Part shown: positions 53,456 through 61,467 of the stretch, in pieces | How the letters are laid out: every line of letters starts with the position of its first letter | How positions within the stretch are numbered: position 1 is the stretch's first letter | From: Minwuia sp048007105 | GTDB lineage: Bacteria > Pseudomonadota > Alphaproteobacteria > Minwuiales > Minwuiaceae | NCBI RefSeq assembly: GCF_048007105.1 | Contig: NZ_CP180352.1 | Span: forward strand, 2,170,001 to 2,234,000 | Direction of reading: 5' to 3' | DNA: 64,000 bases | Program-made: the position numbers and the translations under genes | Notes under the pieces: generated by a model | What the model saw: only the letters and a program-made list of their open reading frames with translations | Database searches by the model: none | Told to the model about the DNA's origin: nothing

Positions 53456-54775
53456 TCAGACGGAGTGGCCGGGGATCCAGCCGGTGCCGGCCAGCGGCAC
53501 CCCGGCCATCGCCGCCGCCTCGATGGTCAGCGCGGCGAGATCCTCGGGCTCGAGATTTCTCAGGTGTGACTTGCCGCAGGCCCGGGCCAGCGCCTGGGCT
53601 TCCATGGTCATGACATTCAGATAGTTGGCGACGCGGCGGCCGGCGGCCTCCGGATCGAGCCGCTTCTCCAGCGCCGGATCCTGGGTGGCGATGCCGACCG
53701 GGCAGCGGCCGGTATGGCAGTGAGCGCAGGCGCCTGGCGCCGCGCCGATGGCGGCGTAGTCGTCCTCGTAGAGCGGACGGTTGCAGTTCAGCGCAATCAT
53801 GGCGGCGACGCCGATGGAGACCGCATCCGCGCCCATGGCCATCGCCTTGGCGACATCGGCGCCGGTGCGGATGCCGCCGGAGACGATCAGCTTCACCTTG
53901 CGGTGCATGCCCAGCTCGGTCAGTGCACGTACGGCCTCGCGGACGGCGGGCAGGGTGGGGATGCCGACATGCTCGATGAAGACGTCCTGGGTGGCCGCGG
54001 TGCCGCCCTGCATGCCGTCGACCACGACAACATCCGCGCCTGCCTTCACCGCCAGCGCGGTGTCGTAGTAGGGGCGGCTGGCGCCGACCTTGATGTAGAT
54101 GGGCTTCTGCCAGTCGGTGATCTCGCGGAGCTCGCGGATCTTGATTTCCAGATCGTCCGGGCCGGTCCAGTCGGGATGGCGGCAGGCCGAGCGCTGGTCG
54201 ATGCCTTCGGGCAGGTCGCGCATGGCTGCGACCCGCTCGGTGATCTTCAGGCCGAGCAGCATGCCGCCGCCGCCCGGCTTGGCGCCCTGACCGACCACGA
54301 CCTCGATGGCGTCCGCCTTCTGCAGGTCTTCGGGGTTCATGCCGTAGCGCGAGGGCAGCAGCTGATAGACCAGCTTTTCCGAACTTTTCCGCTCCTCGGG
54401 CGTCATGCCGCCGTCGCCGGTGGTGGTCGAGGTGCCCGCGGCGCTGGCGCCCCGGCCGAGCGCTTCCTTGGCGTTGGCGCCCAGCGCGCCGAAGCTCATG
54501 CCGGCGATGGTGATCGGGATCTTCAGCTCGATGGGTGTCTTCGCAAAGCGGTCGCCGAGCACGACATCGGTGCCGCAGGCTTCCCGGTAACCCTCCAGCG
54601 GATAGCGAGACATGGACGCGCCGAGCAGGATCAGGTCGTCGAAGCTGGGCACGGACCGGCGCGCGCCGAAGCCGCGGATGTCGTAGATGCCTTCGTCGGC
54701 GGCGCGCTGAATCTCGGCGACCACATGGGGCGGGAAGGTGGCCGCCGGGCGGATGGTTCTGGGGTCCTTCGCCAT
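53456..54775 (-). CDS. FMN-binding glutamate synthase-family protein (GlxD/MgsC-like)
   Basis: The 439-residue protein corresponds to the synthase domain of glutamate synthase. It has PITIAGMSFGALGANAKEALGRG, GQGAKPGGGGML, the FMN-binding DVVVVDGMQGGTAATQ and VKLIVSGGIRTGADVAKAMAMGADAV. A cysteine cluster CAHCHTGRCPVGIAT could hold an Fe-S centre. It is the large subunit of the three-part MgsABC/GlxBCD enzyme, which makes glutamate or N-methylglutamate. The ATG is 1 nt after the stop of the MgsB-like gene. Confidence 0.9.
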   Translation of the reverse strand: MAKDPRTIRPAATFPPHVVAEIQRAADEGIYDIRGFGARRSVPSFDDLILLGASMSRYPLEGYREACGTDVVLGDRFAKTPIELKIPITIAGMSFGALGANAKEALGRGASAAGTSTTTGDGGMTPEERKSSEKLVYQLLPSRYGMNPEDLQKADAIEVVVGQGAKPGGGGMLLGLKITERVAAMRDLPEGIDQRSACRHPDWTGPDDLEIKIRELREITDWQKPIYIKVGASRPYYDTALAVKAGADVVVVDGMQGGTAATQDVFIEHVGIPTLPAVREAVRALTELGMHRKVKLIVSGGIRTGADVAKAMAMGADAVSIGVAAMIALNCNRPLYEDDYAAIGAAPGACAHCHTGRCPVGIATQDPALEKRLDPEAAGRRVANYLNVMTMEAQALARACGKSHLRNLEPEDLAALTIEAAAMAGVPLAGTGWIPGHSV

Positions 54776-54776
54776 G

Positions 54777-55475
54777 TCAGCGCGCGCCTGCATTGTCGAT
54801 GTGGAAATTGTAGAGCTTCCGGGCCGAGCCGTAGCGGCGGAACCCGGCAGGATCGGCATCCATGCCCGCCTGCGCCAGCAACTCGCCCAGGGCTTTCAGG
54901 TGCTTGGGTTTCATGGGCTTCTCGACGCAGTCGGCGCCCAGGCCGCTGACGGATCCCCGGACGTAGATCTGCGCCTCGTAGATGCTGTCGCCCAGCCCAG
55001 GCCCGGCGTTGCCGAGCACGACGATCCGGCCCGACTGCGCCATGAAGCCGCTCATGTGTCCGACATTGCCGCCGACGACGATGTCCGCGCCCTTCAGGGA
55101 GATGCCGCAGCGGGCCGAGGCGTTGCCGCCGATCACCACCAGCCCGCCATGGCCCGAGGCGCCGGCGGACTGGCTGGCGTTGCCCGTGATCCGGACCGAG
55201 CCGGACATGATGTTCTCCGCAAGACCGGTGCCGGCATTGCCCTCGACGGTGACGGCGGCCTGCCGGTTCATGCCGGCGCAGTAGTAGCCCGCATTGCCGA
55301 CGATCGTGACCTCGACCGGGGCGTTCAGGCCGCAGGCCAATGCATGCTCTCCGCCCGGATTCGTCAGTTTGAACGCACCTTCGGGCGATTGCTTGAGGGC
55401 GCTGTTGACTGCCGTGACGCCCTGTTTTGCGACGTCGAGCTTGCGGCCTGCTGCTGTTTCTGCGGCAGCGTTCAT
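54777..55475 (-). CDS. GXGXG-domain glutamate synthase subunit (GlxC/MgsB-like)
   Basis: The 232-residue protein is a right-handed beta-helix with repeated Gly motifs (VEVTIVGNAGYYCAGMN, VRITGNASQSAGASGHGG, VVGGNVGHMSGFMAQSG), the GXGXG domain of glutamate synthase as a separate subunit. It links the amidotransferase and synthase subunits. The ATG at 55475 overlaps the stop of the MgsA-like gene (ATGA); an upstream in-frame TTG is less likely. Confidence 0.92.
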   Translation of the reverse strand: MNAAAETAAGRKLDVAKQGVTAVNSALKQSPEGAFKLTNPGGEHALACGLNAPVEVTIVGNAGYYCAGMNRQAAVTVEGNAGTGLAENIMSGSVRITGNASQSAGASGHGGLVVIGGNASARCGISLKGADIVVGGNVGHMSGFMAQSGRIVVLGNAGPGLGDSIYEAQIYVRGSVSGLGADCVEKPMKPKHLKALGELLAQAGMDADPAGFRRYGSARKLYNFHIDNAGAR

Positions 55476-56371
55476 GCGGCCTGTTCCCGTTCCCAAGAAT
55501 AGACGATGCCCGGTTCCGGCTCCCAGACTGCGGCGTGCTTCACGCCCGGCAGCCGGGCGATGGCGCGGAATTCCGACGACATGGCAACCCAGTCGTCCGT
55601 TTCGCCGATCACCGCCGGCTTGCAGGCGACGGGATCGCGCAGGACGGCGAAGCCGCTGGCGGTGCCGACGGCGAAGGTGAAGAAGCCGTCGAGGTCGACC
55701 AGTGCCCGCTCCAGCGCGGATTTCAGACTATCGCCTTCCGCCATGCGGTGGGAGAGGTAGCCGGCGGCGACTTCCGAATCGTTCTCGGTCTGGAACCGCT
55801 CGCCGGCCCGCATCAGGTCGCGCCGCAGCCAGTTGTGGTTGGACAGCGAGCCGTTGTGGACCAGGCAGGTATCCTGCCCGGTGGAGAAGGGGTGGGACCC
55901 GGCGATGGTCACCTCGGACTCGGTCGCCATCCGCGTATGGGCGATGGCGTGGCTGCCGCTGCGGCCCGGCAGGCCGTAGCGCTCTGCAATCCGGTCGGGG
56001 TCGCCGACACCCTTGTAGATCTCGATGGACGCGCCCCCGGAGAGCGGCGTCAGGTCGGGCCGGTTGTCGAGCAGCCAGCGGCGAATGTCGTCGGCGCCGC
56101 TCGCCGTCTCGATCACCGCATGATCTTCCAGCGGCCGCAATTCGGCGTCCGGCGCTGGACCCTGCTCAAGTTCGCGGCGCAGGGCATCCCAGTCGGTTTC
56201 GAGGGGCCCCATCACGGTGATCTTCGCCCGGTTCCCGGCTCGGTCGTAGACGGCGAACCCTGCGGAATCCGGACCGCGGTCGCGCATCTCGTGCAGCATC
56301 AGGGCCGTCATGCGACCGAGCTCGCCTTCCAGTTTCGGCGTCTTCAGATAGAGACCGACAATTCCACACAT
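55472..56371 (-). CDS. Class II glutamine amidotransferase subunit (GlxB/MgsA-like)
   Basis: The 299-residue protein begins MCGIVGLYLK, so Cys2 becomes the N-terminal nucleophile. It continues with MRDRGPDSAGFAVY, IAHTRMATESEV and LVHNGSLSNH, all class II (Ntn) amidotransferase motifs. It releases ammonia from glutamine for the synthase. The ATG at 56371 is required by the Cys2 rule. The 88 nt upstream contain TTTCATG repeats next to the XRE-cupin gene's end. Confidence 0.93.
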   Translation of the reverse strand: MCGIVGLYLKTPKLEGELGRMTALMLHEMRDRGPDSAGFAVYDRAGNRAKITVMGPLETDWDALRRELEQGPAPDAELRPLEDHAVIETASGADDIRRWLLDNRPDLTPLSGGASIEIYKGVGDPDRIAERYGLPGRSGSHAIAHTRMATESEVTIAGSHPFSTGQDTCLVHNGSLSNHNWLRRDLMRAGERFQTENDSEVAAGYLSHRMAEGDSLKSALERALVDLDGFFTFAVGTASGFAVLRDPVACKPAVIGETDDWVAMSSEFRAIARLPGVKHAAVWEPEPGIVYSWEREQAA

Positions 56372-56423
56372 GCTCCGCCGCTCCGACGACTGGCGCACCG
56401 GCGCGCCGCGCGAAATCCAAGCA

Positions 56424-56473
56424 GAAACATGGTTTCATGTCATGAAATAAATTTTACTTTCATGATTTCATGG
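56424..56473. promoter_or_regulatory. TTTCATG repeat cluster upstream of the amidotransferase operon
   Basis: GAAAC-ATG-GTTTC (56424-56436) overlaps TTTCATG-T-CATGAAA (56433-56447). Two more TTTCATG copies follow at 56459-56473, running into the last codons of the regulator gene. The dense CATGAAA/TTTCATG pattern in an AT-rich spacer looks like an operator for the adjacent XRE-cupin regulator. Confidence 0.5.
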
Positions 56474-57089
56474 GTGATACGATCACTGACAGATAGGTCG
56501 CGGGCAGGCGGCGGAGTTCCTGAGGCCCGTGCGGGGCGTCGGCGTCGAAGAAGAGCGAGTCGCCCGGACCGAGCACATAGGTGCGGTCGGCGTGACGATA
56601 GGAGAGCTCGCCATCGAGCATGTAGATGAACTCGTAGCCCGGGTGGCGGAAGATGGGGAAGGCGTCGGAACCCTGATCGAGCGTGATGAGGTAGGGTTCC
56701 ACCTGGATGGAGCCCCGCAACGAATGACCCAGAAGCTGATAGAGATGGCCGGCCCGCGTGCCGCGTCGTTCGATGGCGAGGCCCTGGCCCGCCCTGACGA
56801 AGGTCGCGTCCCGCTTTTCGTCATAGCTGGCGAAGAGCGCGGTCAGCGGAATGTTCAGCGCCGCCGCCAGCGCCTGCAGCGTTGCCAGCGAGGGCGAAGT
56901 CTGGCCGTTTTCCAGTTTCGAAAGCATGCCGGGCGACAGTTTCGTGGCCCGCGCCAGGTCGGCTATGGTCATGCCGAGCGACTGCCTGAAATCGCGGACC
57001 TGCCGTCCGACCTCGATCTCCAGCGTCCGCGCTGCGCTGTCGCCCTGAGCGGTGCTGGCCGGTTCGTCGTCCTGTCGGTTGCGGGCCAT
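56460..57089 (-). CDS. XRE-family transcriptional regulator with C-terminal cupin domain
   Basis: The 209-residue protein has an N-terminal HTH (VRDFRQSLGMTIADLARATKLSPGMLSKLENG, cited in part: TIADLARATKLSPGMLSK). The C-terminal cupin (residues about 120-200) has HPGYEFIYMLDGELSYRH and LGPGDSLFFDADAPHG. Such regulators often control nitrogen or amine metabolism in response to a small ligand held in the cupin. It lies directly upstream of, and on the same strand as, the glutamate-synthase-like operon. GGGAGAG precedes the ATG. Confidence 0.92.
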   Translation of the reverse strand: MARNRQDDEPASTAQGDSAARTLEIEVGRQVRDFRQSLGMTIADLARATKLSPGMLSKLENGQTSPSLATLQALAAALNIPLTALFASYDEKRDATFVRAGQGLAIERRGTRAGHLYQLLGHSLRGSIQVEPYLITLDQGSDAFPIFRHPGYEFIYMLDGELSYRHADRTYVLGPGDSLFFDADAPHGPQELRRLPATYLSVIVSPMKS

Positions 57090-57193
57090 GATCGCGCTCT
57101 CCCGGCGGGCGGCCTCACCGTGAAGCGCCCTGTTTCCACTAGGGATGACGAGCCGCCGCTGTCAATCCGCGACGCACGGCGTTCGGAAATCTG

Positions 57194-58348
57194 ATGGCCG
57201 GTCCCTCCACCTGGCGCGTCGGCGTCCTGTTCTCGCAGACCGGCGTCACGGCCGGCATCGAATCGACCCAGCTCGACGGAACGATGCTGGCCATCGAGGA
57301 GATCAATGATGCCGGCGGCGTCCGGGGCAAGCCGCTCGAGCCCCTGATCTATGACGGCCGGTCGGATCCGAAGGTCTTCCGCGCCAACGCCGAGCGGCTG
57401 CTCGGTCATGACCGGGTCCGGGTGATCTTCGGCTGCTACATGTCCTCTACCCGCAAGGCCGTACTGCCGACGGTCGAGAGCTTTCGCGGGCTGCTGTTCT
57501 ATCCGACCCTCTACGAGGGGTTCGAATACTCGCCGCACTGCATCTACACCGGCGCCGCGCCGAACCAGAACATGGTGCAGCTGGCGAAATACCTGTTCGA
57601 GTTCGTCGGGACGCGGATCTACATGGTCGGGTCCAACTACGTCTATCCCTACGAGACCAACCGGATCATGTCGGATTTCGTGGTGCAGTCGCGGGGGCGT
57701 GTCCTTGGCGAGTCCTACCTGCCGCTGGAGCCGCGCGCCGGCGATCTGGACAAGGTGATCCGCGATATTGCCAAGGCAAAGCCCGAGGTCCTGTTCTCGA
57801 CCGTCGTCGGCTCAGGAACCGCGCGGCTCTATGAAGCGATCCGCGCAGCGGGCATCTCGCCCCGCGAACTGCCGATCGCCAGCCTGACCACCTCGGAGGC
57901 CGAGGTTGCCGAAATGGCCCCTGGTGCGGCGGAGAACAGCATCACGGCCGCGCCCTTCTTCGAATCACTCGGCCTGCCCGCTGCGAAGAAGTTTGTAGCC
58001 GCCTACCGCGCCCGTTTCGGCGAGGACCGGCCCGTCACCGCAGGCGCCGAGGCGGCCTATTTCCAGGTGCATCTGTTTGCGAGGGCGCTCGAGCGCGCAG
58101 GCAGCGACAACTTCCCCGACTTGCTGCCGGAAGTGCGCAAGGTGGAGTTCGCTGCGCCCCAGGGGCCCGTCCGCATCGATCCCGAGAACAATCATGCGCT
58201 GCTCTGGCCGCGCGTCGCCCGGGTCAACTCGAAGGGACGTTTCGACGTGGTCTGGAATCCCGGTGTCCGTCTCAAGCCCGATCCCTATTTCGTTGCGCCG
58301 TCGCTGGACGACTGGTCCGCCGAGATGGCGCAGGCGACGCACAGCTGA
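57194..58348 (+). CDS. amiC: AmiC-like amide sensor / cytoplasmic substrate-binding-fold regulator
   Basis: The 384-residue protein has the AmiC/UrtA fold: WRVGVLFSQTGVTAGIE, INDAGGVRGKPLEPLIYDGRSDP, FGCYMSSTRKAVLPTVE and GAAPNQNMVQLAKYL. It lacks a signal peptide, unlike its paralogue at 59253, so it is cytoplasmic. In Pseudomonas AmiC holds AmiR until an amide binds. The AmiR-like gene follows 18 nt later. Together they sense short amides or urea and control the downstream transporter. Confidence 0.88.
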   Translation: MAGPSTWRVGVLFSQTGVTAGIESTQLDGTMLAIEEINDAGGVRGKPLEPLIYDGRSDPKVFRANAERLLGHDRVRVIFGCYMSSTRKAVLPTVESFRGLLFYPTLYEGFEYSPHCIYTGAAPNQNMVQLAKYLFEFVGTRIYMVGSNYVYPYETNRIMSDFVVQSRGRVLGESYLPLEPRAGDLDKVIRDIAKAKPEVLFSTVVGSGTARLYEAIRAAGISPRELPIASLTTSEAEVAEMAPGAAENSITAAPFFESLGLPAAKKFVAAYRARFGEDRPVTAGAEAAYFQVHLFARALERAGSDNFPDLLPEVRKVEFAAPQGPVRIDPENNHALLWPRVARVNSKGRFDVVWNPGVRLKPDPYFVAPSLDDWSAEMAQATHS

Positions 58349-58366
58349 CGGGGGCGAGCGGACGCC

Positions 58367-58975
58367 ATGGCCATTCAGCTGCTTCGCGACATCAAGGGTC
58401 TCCGTGTGCTGGTCGTGCACGAACCGGACGACGAGGGCGTGCGCCTGGTCGAGCACCTGCGCCGGATCGGCTGCACCGTCGAGGCGCTCTGGCCGATGCC
58501 GAAGAAGATGCCGGAAAGCTATGAAGTGGTGCTGCTTGCGATCGAGCAGGAAAAGCGCGACGCCATCCTCAAGTTCGTCCGATCAGGCGGCGAACGCGCA
58601 CCAATGCTGATCGGCATCGTCGGCTACGAGAACCCCAGCACCCTGCAACTGGTCATCGAGTCCGGCGCGACGGGCATCATCGAACGCCCGATCCGGCCCT
58701 TCGGTCTGCTGACCAACCTGATCATCGCGCGGTCGATCTGGCAGCAACAGGCGGAATCGCAGCGGCGGATCCGCAAGCTGGAACGGCGGCTGCAGGGCTT
58801 CCAGCGGATCCAGAAGGCGAAATCCATCCTGATGCGCCAGCAGGACCTGAGCGAGGACGAGGCATACGCCACCATCCGCAGCCGTGCCATGGCGAAGCGG
58901 GTGAGCATCGATGAAATGGCCGTCGCGATAATTAATGCAGATGAGCTGTTGAACACCCGCGCGAAGTGTGATTGA
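58367..58975 (+). CDS. amiR: AmiR-like ANTAR-domain transcription antiterminator
   Basis: The 202-residue protein has an N-terminal pseudo-receiver domain (LRVLVVHEPDDEGVRLVEHL) without a clear phospho-acceptor Asp. A coiled-coil linker (RIRKLERRLQGFQRI) leads to a C-terminal ANTAR domain with IQKAKSILMRQQDLSEDEAY and MAKRVSIDEMAVAIINADELL. ANTAR proteins bind RNA with two hexaloop hairpins and stop premature termination. Just such hairpins lie downstream at 59017-59099. It is coupled in context to AmiC. Confidence 0.92.
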   Translation: MAIQLLRDIKGLRVLVVHEPDDEGVRLVEHLRRIGCTVEALWPMPKKMPESYEVVLLAIEQEKRDAILKFVRSGGERAPMLIGIVGYENPSTLQLVIESGATGIIERPIRPFGLLTNLIIARSIWQQQAESQRRIRKLERRLQGFQRIQKAKSILMRQQDLSEDEAYATIRSRAMAKRVSIDEMAVAIINADELLNTRAKCD

Positions 58976-58976
58976 C

Positions 58977-59006
58977 TTTCATCAGGTGAAATCTTGTTTC
59001 ACCTGA
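58977..59006. promoter_or_regulatory. Nested palindromes after amiR (TTTCA/TGAAA type)
   Basis: CAGGTGAAA-TCTTG-TTTCACCTG (58983-59005, extendable by one pair) overlaps TTTCA-TCAGG-TGAAA (58977-58991). No T-run follows, so an operator is more likely than a terminator. The half-site TTTCA recalls the repeat cluster at 56424-56473. Confidence 0.5.
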
Positions 59007-59016
59007 ATACGGCGTA

Positions 59017-59099
59017 CCGTCAGGGTTGACGGACAGGCCGGAACCAGAGCGGGACGCCTTTGTGTCCCCATGGAAAGCGGACAGGGACGTCTGCTTTCC
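59017..59099 (+). promoter_or_regulatory. Candidate ANTAR dual-hexaloop RNA leader (AmiR target)
   Basis: Hairpin 1 (59017-59032) is CCGTC-AGGGTT-GACGG. Hairpin 2 (59072-59099) is an 11-bp stem, GGAAAGCGGAC with GTCTGCTTTCC (one G-U pair), closing loop AGGGAC. Both loops have six bases with A at position 1 and G at position 4, the rule for ANTAR RNA targets. The spacer of 39 nt is longer than usual and contains a small GGGAC/GTCCC helix. The leader lies between amiR and the UrtA-like gene. Confidence 0.65.
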
Positions 59100-59192
59100 C
59101 ACCTGAACCAACACCAGAACTGACAAGCGGCCGTCTGCTGCGCCTGTTTCGTGCGGCGTGCCCGGCGGCCCCTCCGGACACCTGACGCCATA

Positions 59193-59220
59193 CCTGCGTC
59201 CGGACCGGACAGGCAGGTTT
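59193..59220 (+). terminator. Weak terminator-like hairpin in the transporter leader
   Basis: CCTGC-GTCC pairs with GGAC-(AG)-GCAGG and is followed by TTT, 33 nt before the UrtA-like ATG. It is a possible attenuator for AmiR control, but the T-run is short. Confidence 0.3.
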
Positions 59221-59252
59221 CACGATTAGTCCGTCGAGGAGGGCGATCCCCA

Positions 59253-60501
59253 ATGAAAGTCAACCGCCGTTCATTCCTGAAGTCGACCGCGCTGGCGTCC
59301 AGCGCGCTTGCGGCCCCGTATTTCTTCCACCGCACCGCCTATGCCGCCGACGAGATCGAGGTGGGCGTCCTGTTCTCATTGACGGGCGGCCTGTCGATCA
59401 TCGAGAAGTCGCTGGCAGATGCCACGATGATGGCCATCGACGAGATCAACGCCAATGGCGGCGTCATGGGCAAGCCGATCAAGGCGATCGTCGAGGACGG
59501 CGCTTCGGACCCCAAGACCTACAACGAGAAGGCCTCCAAGCTGGTCATCGCCGACCGGGTGCCGACGGTGTTCGGCTCCTACACCTCGGCGAGCCGCAAG
59601 GCCGTGCTGCCGGTGTTCGAGAAGCGCCGCAACCTCTACTTCTATCCGACCTACTATGAAGGCTTCGAGTGCTCGAAGAACGTCGTCTACACCGGCGCGG
59701 TCCCGAACCAGCAGCTGTCGAATTTCATCCCCTGGATCGTCAACACGCTGGGCAAGAAGAAGTTCTTCATCGTCGGCTCGAACTACATCTACCCGCGCGA
59801 GATGGCGAAGGTGTCGAAGATCCTGATCGAGCAGGCCGGCGCCGAATGGATCGCGGACGAATATCTCGAGCTCGGTCACTCCGAGTGGGGCGCGATGGTC
59901 AACAAGATCAAGAACTCCGGCTGCGACGTGGTGCTGTCCAACGTCGTGGGCGACTCGGTCGTCGCCTTCTACCGCGAGTTCAAGAACCAGGGCCTGACCC
60001 ACGACAAGCTGCCGATCTGCGCCACGGTGACCTCGGAAATCGAGATCGCCGCCATGGGCGCCGAGTTTGCCGAAGGCAGCTTCACCTCGTTCCCGTATTT
60101 CCAAGCCATCCAGACGGACGTCAATCAGGCCTTCGTCGAGCGCTACCGGAAATACGTCAACGATCCCAAGGCGGTGACGCACCACGCGCTCGAGTTCGTC
60201 CTATTTCCAGGTCTATCTATGGGCGCAGGCGCTGGAGAAGGCGGGCGAGGCCACGCCGGACGCGATCCGCGAGGGCGTGAAGGGGCAGGAATTCGACGCT
60301 CCGAATGGCCACGTCACCATCGATCCGGAGAATCTGCACGCCTACCTGACACCGCGCATCGCCGAGTGGCTGCCTGACGGACAGGGCAAGATCATCGACG
60401 AGTACGAAGCGCCGGTCCGACCGCTTCCCTACGTCGCCTATGGCGAGAGCAGTGACAACCTGTTCTGCACCGAGAAGGGCCTCGACACCTCCAAGCTCTG
60501 A
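59253..60501 (+). pseudogene. urtA: UrtA/FmdD-like amide or urea ABC transporter binding protein, single-base frameshift
   Basis: The start has GAGGAGG upstream and a Tat-type signal (VNRRSFLKSTALASSALAA). The binding fold has IEVGVLFSLTGGLSIIEKS, GSYTSASRKAVLPVFEKR and IVGSNYIYPREMAKVSKIL. At 60195-60196 one extra T breaks the frame. In the next frame YFQVYLWAQALEKAGEATPD continues to a stop at 60501, giving 415 residues, the normal length. It delivers urea or short amides to the UrtBC permease. The lesion may be a sequencing error, because the rest of the operon is intact. Confidence 0.88.
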
Positions 60502-60513
60502 TCGGCCACGGTT

Positions 60514-60543
60514 GCCGGCCCGCCGCCTCCCCGGCGGGCCGGC
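60514..60543 (+). terminator. Strong hairpin between binding-protein and permease genes
   Basis: A perfect 12-bp stem (GCCGGCCCGCCG / CGGCGGGCCGGC) with loop CCTCCC lies 13 nt after the binding-protein stop and is followed by GCCTTTC. Such hairpins commonly reduce expression of the permease genes relative to the binding protein. Confidence 0.65.
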
Positions 60544-60570
60544 GCCTTTCACGGGAATGAACCGGATCAC

Positions 60571-61464
60571 ATGATCGAAGTCCTTTTCATCGGCTTTTCG
60601 CTGGCCTCCATCCTGCTGCTCGTCGCCCTGGGGCTGACGATCACCTACGGGGCCATGGGCGTCATCAACATGGCGCATGGCGAAATGGTCATGCTCGGCG
60701 CCTATGTGACGGTGGCGACCGGCATCTATCTGAATTTGAACATTTTCTTCGCGATACCTCTGGCCTTCATCGTGACCGCGGTGATCGGTCTGGGGATCGA
60801 GCGCTTCGTCGTCCGGTATCTGTACGGGCGGCTGCTCGACACCCTGCTGGCGACCTGGGGCGTCGCCATCCTGCTGCAACAGGCGATCCGGCTGGAGTTC
60901 GGCTTCTCCTTCTTCGGCATCCATATCGACGGACTCGGCCCCGGCCTGCAGAAGGTCGACGTACCCGCCACGCTGAGCGGCACCTTCGGGTTTCTCGGCG
61001 CCGAGATCAGCACCTATCGCAGTTTCATCATCGTGATGACGCTTGCGCTGACCGCGCTGACCTGGTGGATCATGTATCGCACATCGATCGGCACCCAGGT
61101 TCGGGCGATCATGCGCAACCCGCAGATGGCGGCAGCCTGCGGAATCGACGTGAAGCGCATCAATGCGCTCACCTTCGCCTATGGCTCCGGTCTGGCGGGC
61201 GTCGCCGGCGTGATGATGTCCGGGTTCAAGACGGTGTTTCCGGACATGGGCACCTCGATGGTCGTCGACGGTTTCCTCGTCGTCGTGGTCGGCGGTGTCG
61301 GCAGCCTTCTCGGCTCCATGGCGTCGTCCGGGCTGCTCGGCCAGATCAACGGCCTTGTCGCCTCGGGCACCAATGACATCATCGCCCGGGCGGTGGTCTT
61401 CGCCACGGTGATCCTGATCATAGTGCTGAAGCCGCAGGGCCTGTTTTCCTTCAAGGGACGCTGA
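60571..61464 (+). CDS. urtB: Urea/amide ABC transporter permease UrtB-like
   Basis: The 297-residue membrane protein has the LivH/UrtB pattern: GLTITYGAMGVINMAHGEMVMLGAY near the N-terminus (cited in part: GVINMAHGEMVMLGAY). The C-terminal EAA-like region IMRNPQMAAACGIDVKRIN and GGVGSLLGSMASSGLLG follow. It is one of two permeases of the transporter. UrtC starts 3 nt after its stop. Confidence 0.93.
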   Translation: MIEVLFIGFSLASILLLVALGLTITYGAMGVINMAHGEMVMLGAYVTVATGIYLNLNIFFAIPLAFIVTAVIGLGIERFVVRYLYGRLLDTLLATWGVAILLQQAIRLEFGFSFFGIHIDGLGPGLQKVDVPATLSGTFGFLGAEISTYRSFIIVMTLALTALTWWIMYRTSIGTQVRAIMRNPQMAAACGIDVKRINALTFAYGSGLAGVAGVMMSGFKTVFPDMGTSMVVDGFLVVVVGGVGSLLGSMASSGLLGQINGLVASGTNDIIARAVVFATVILIIVLKPQGLFSFKGR

Positions 61465-61467
61465 TCC

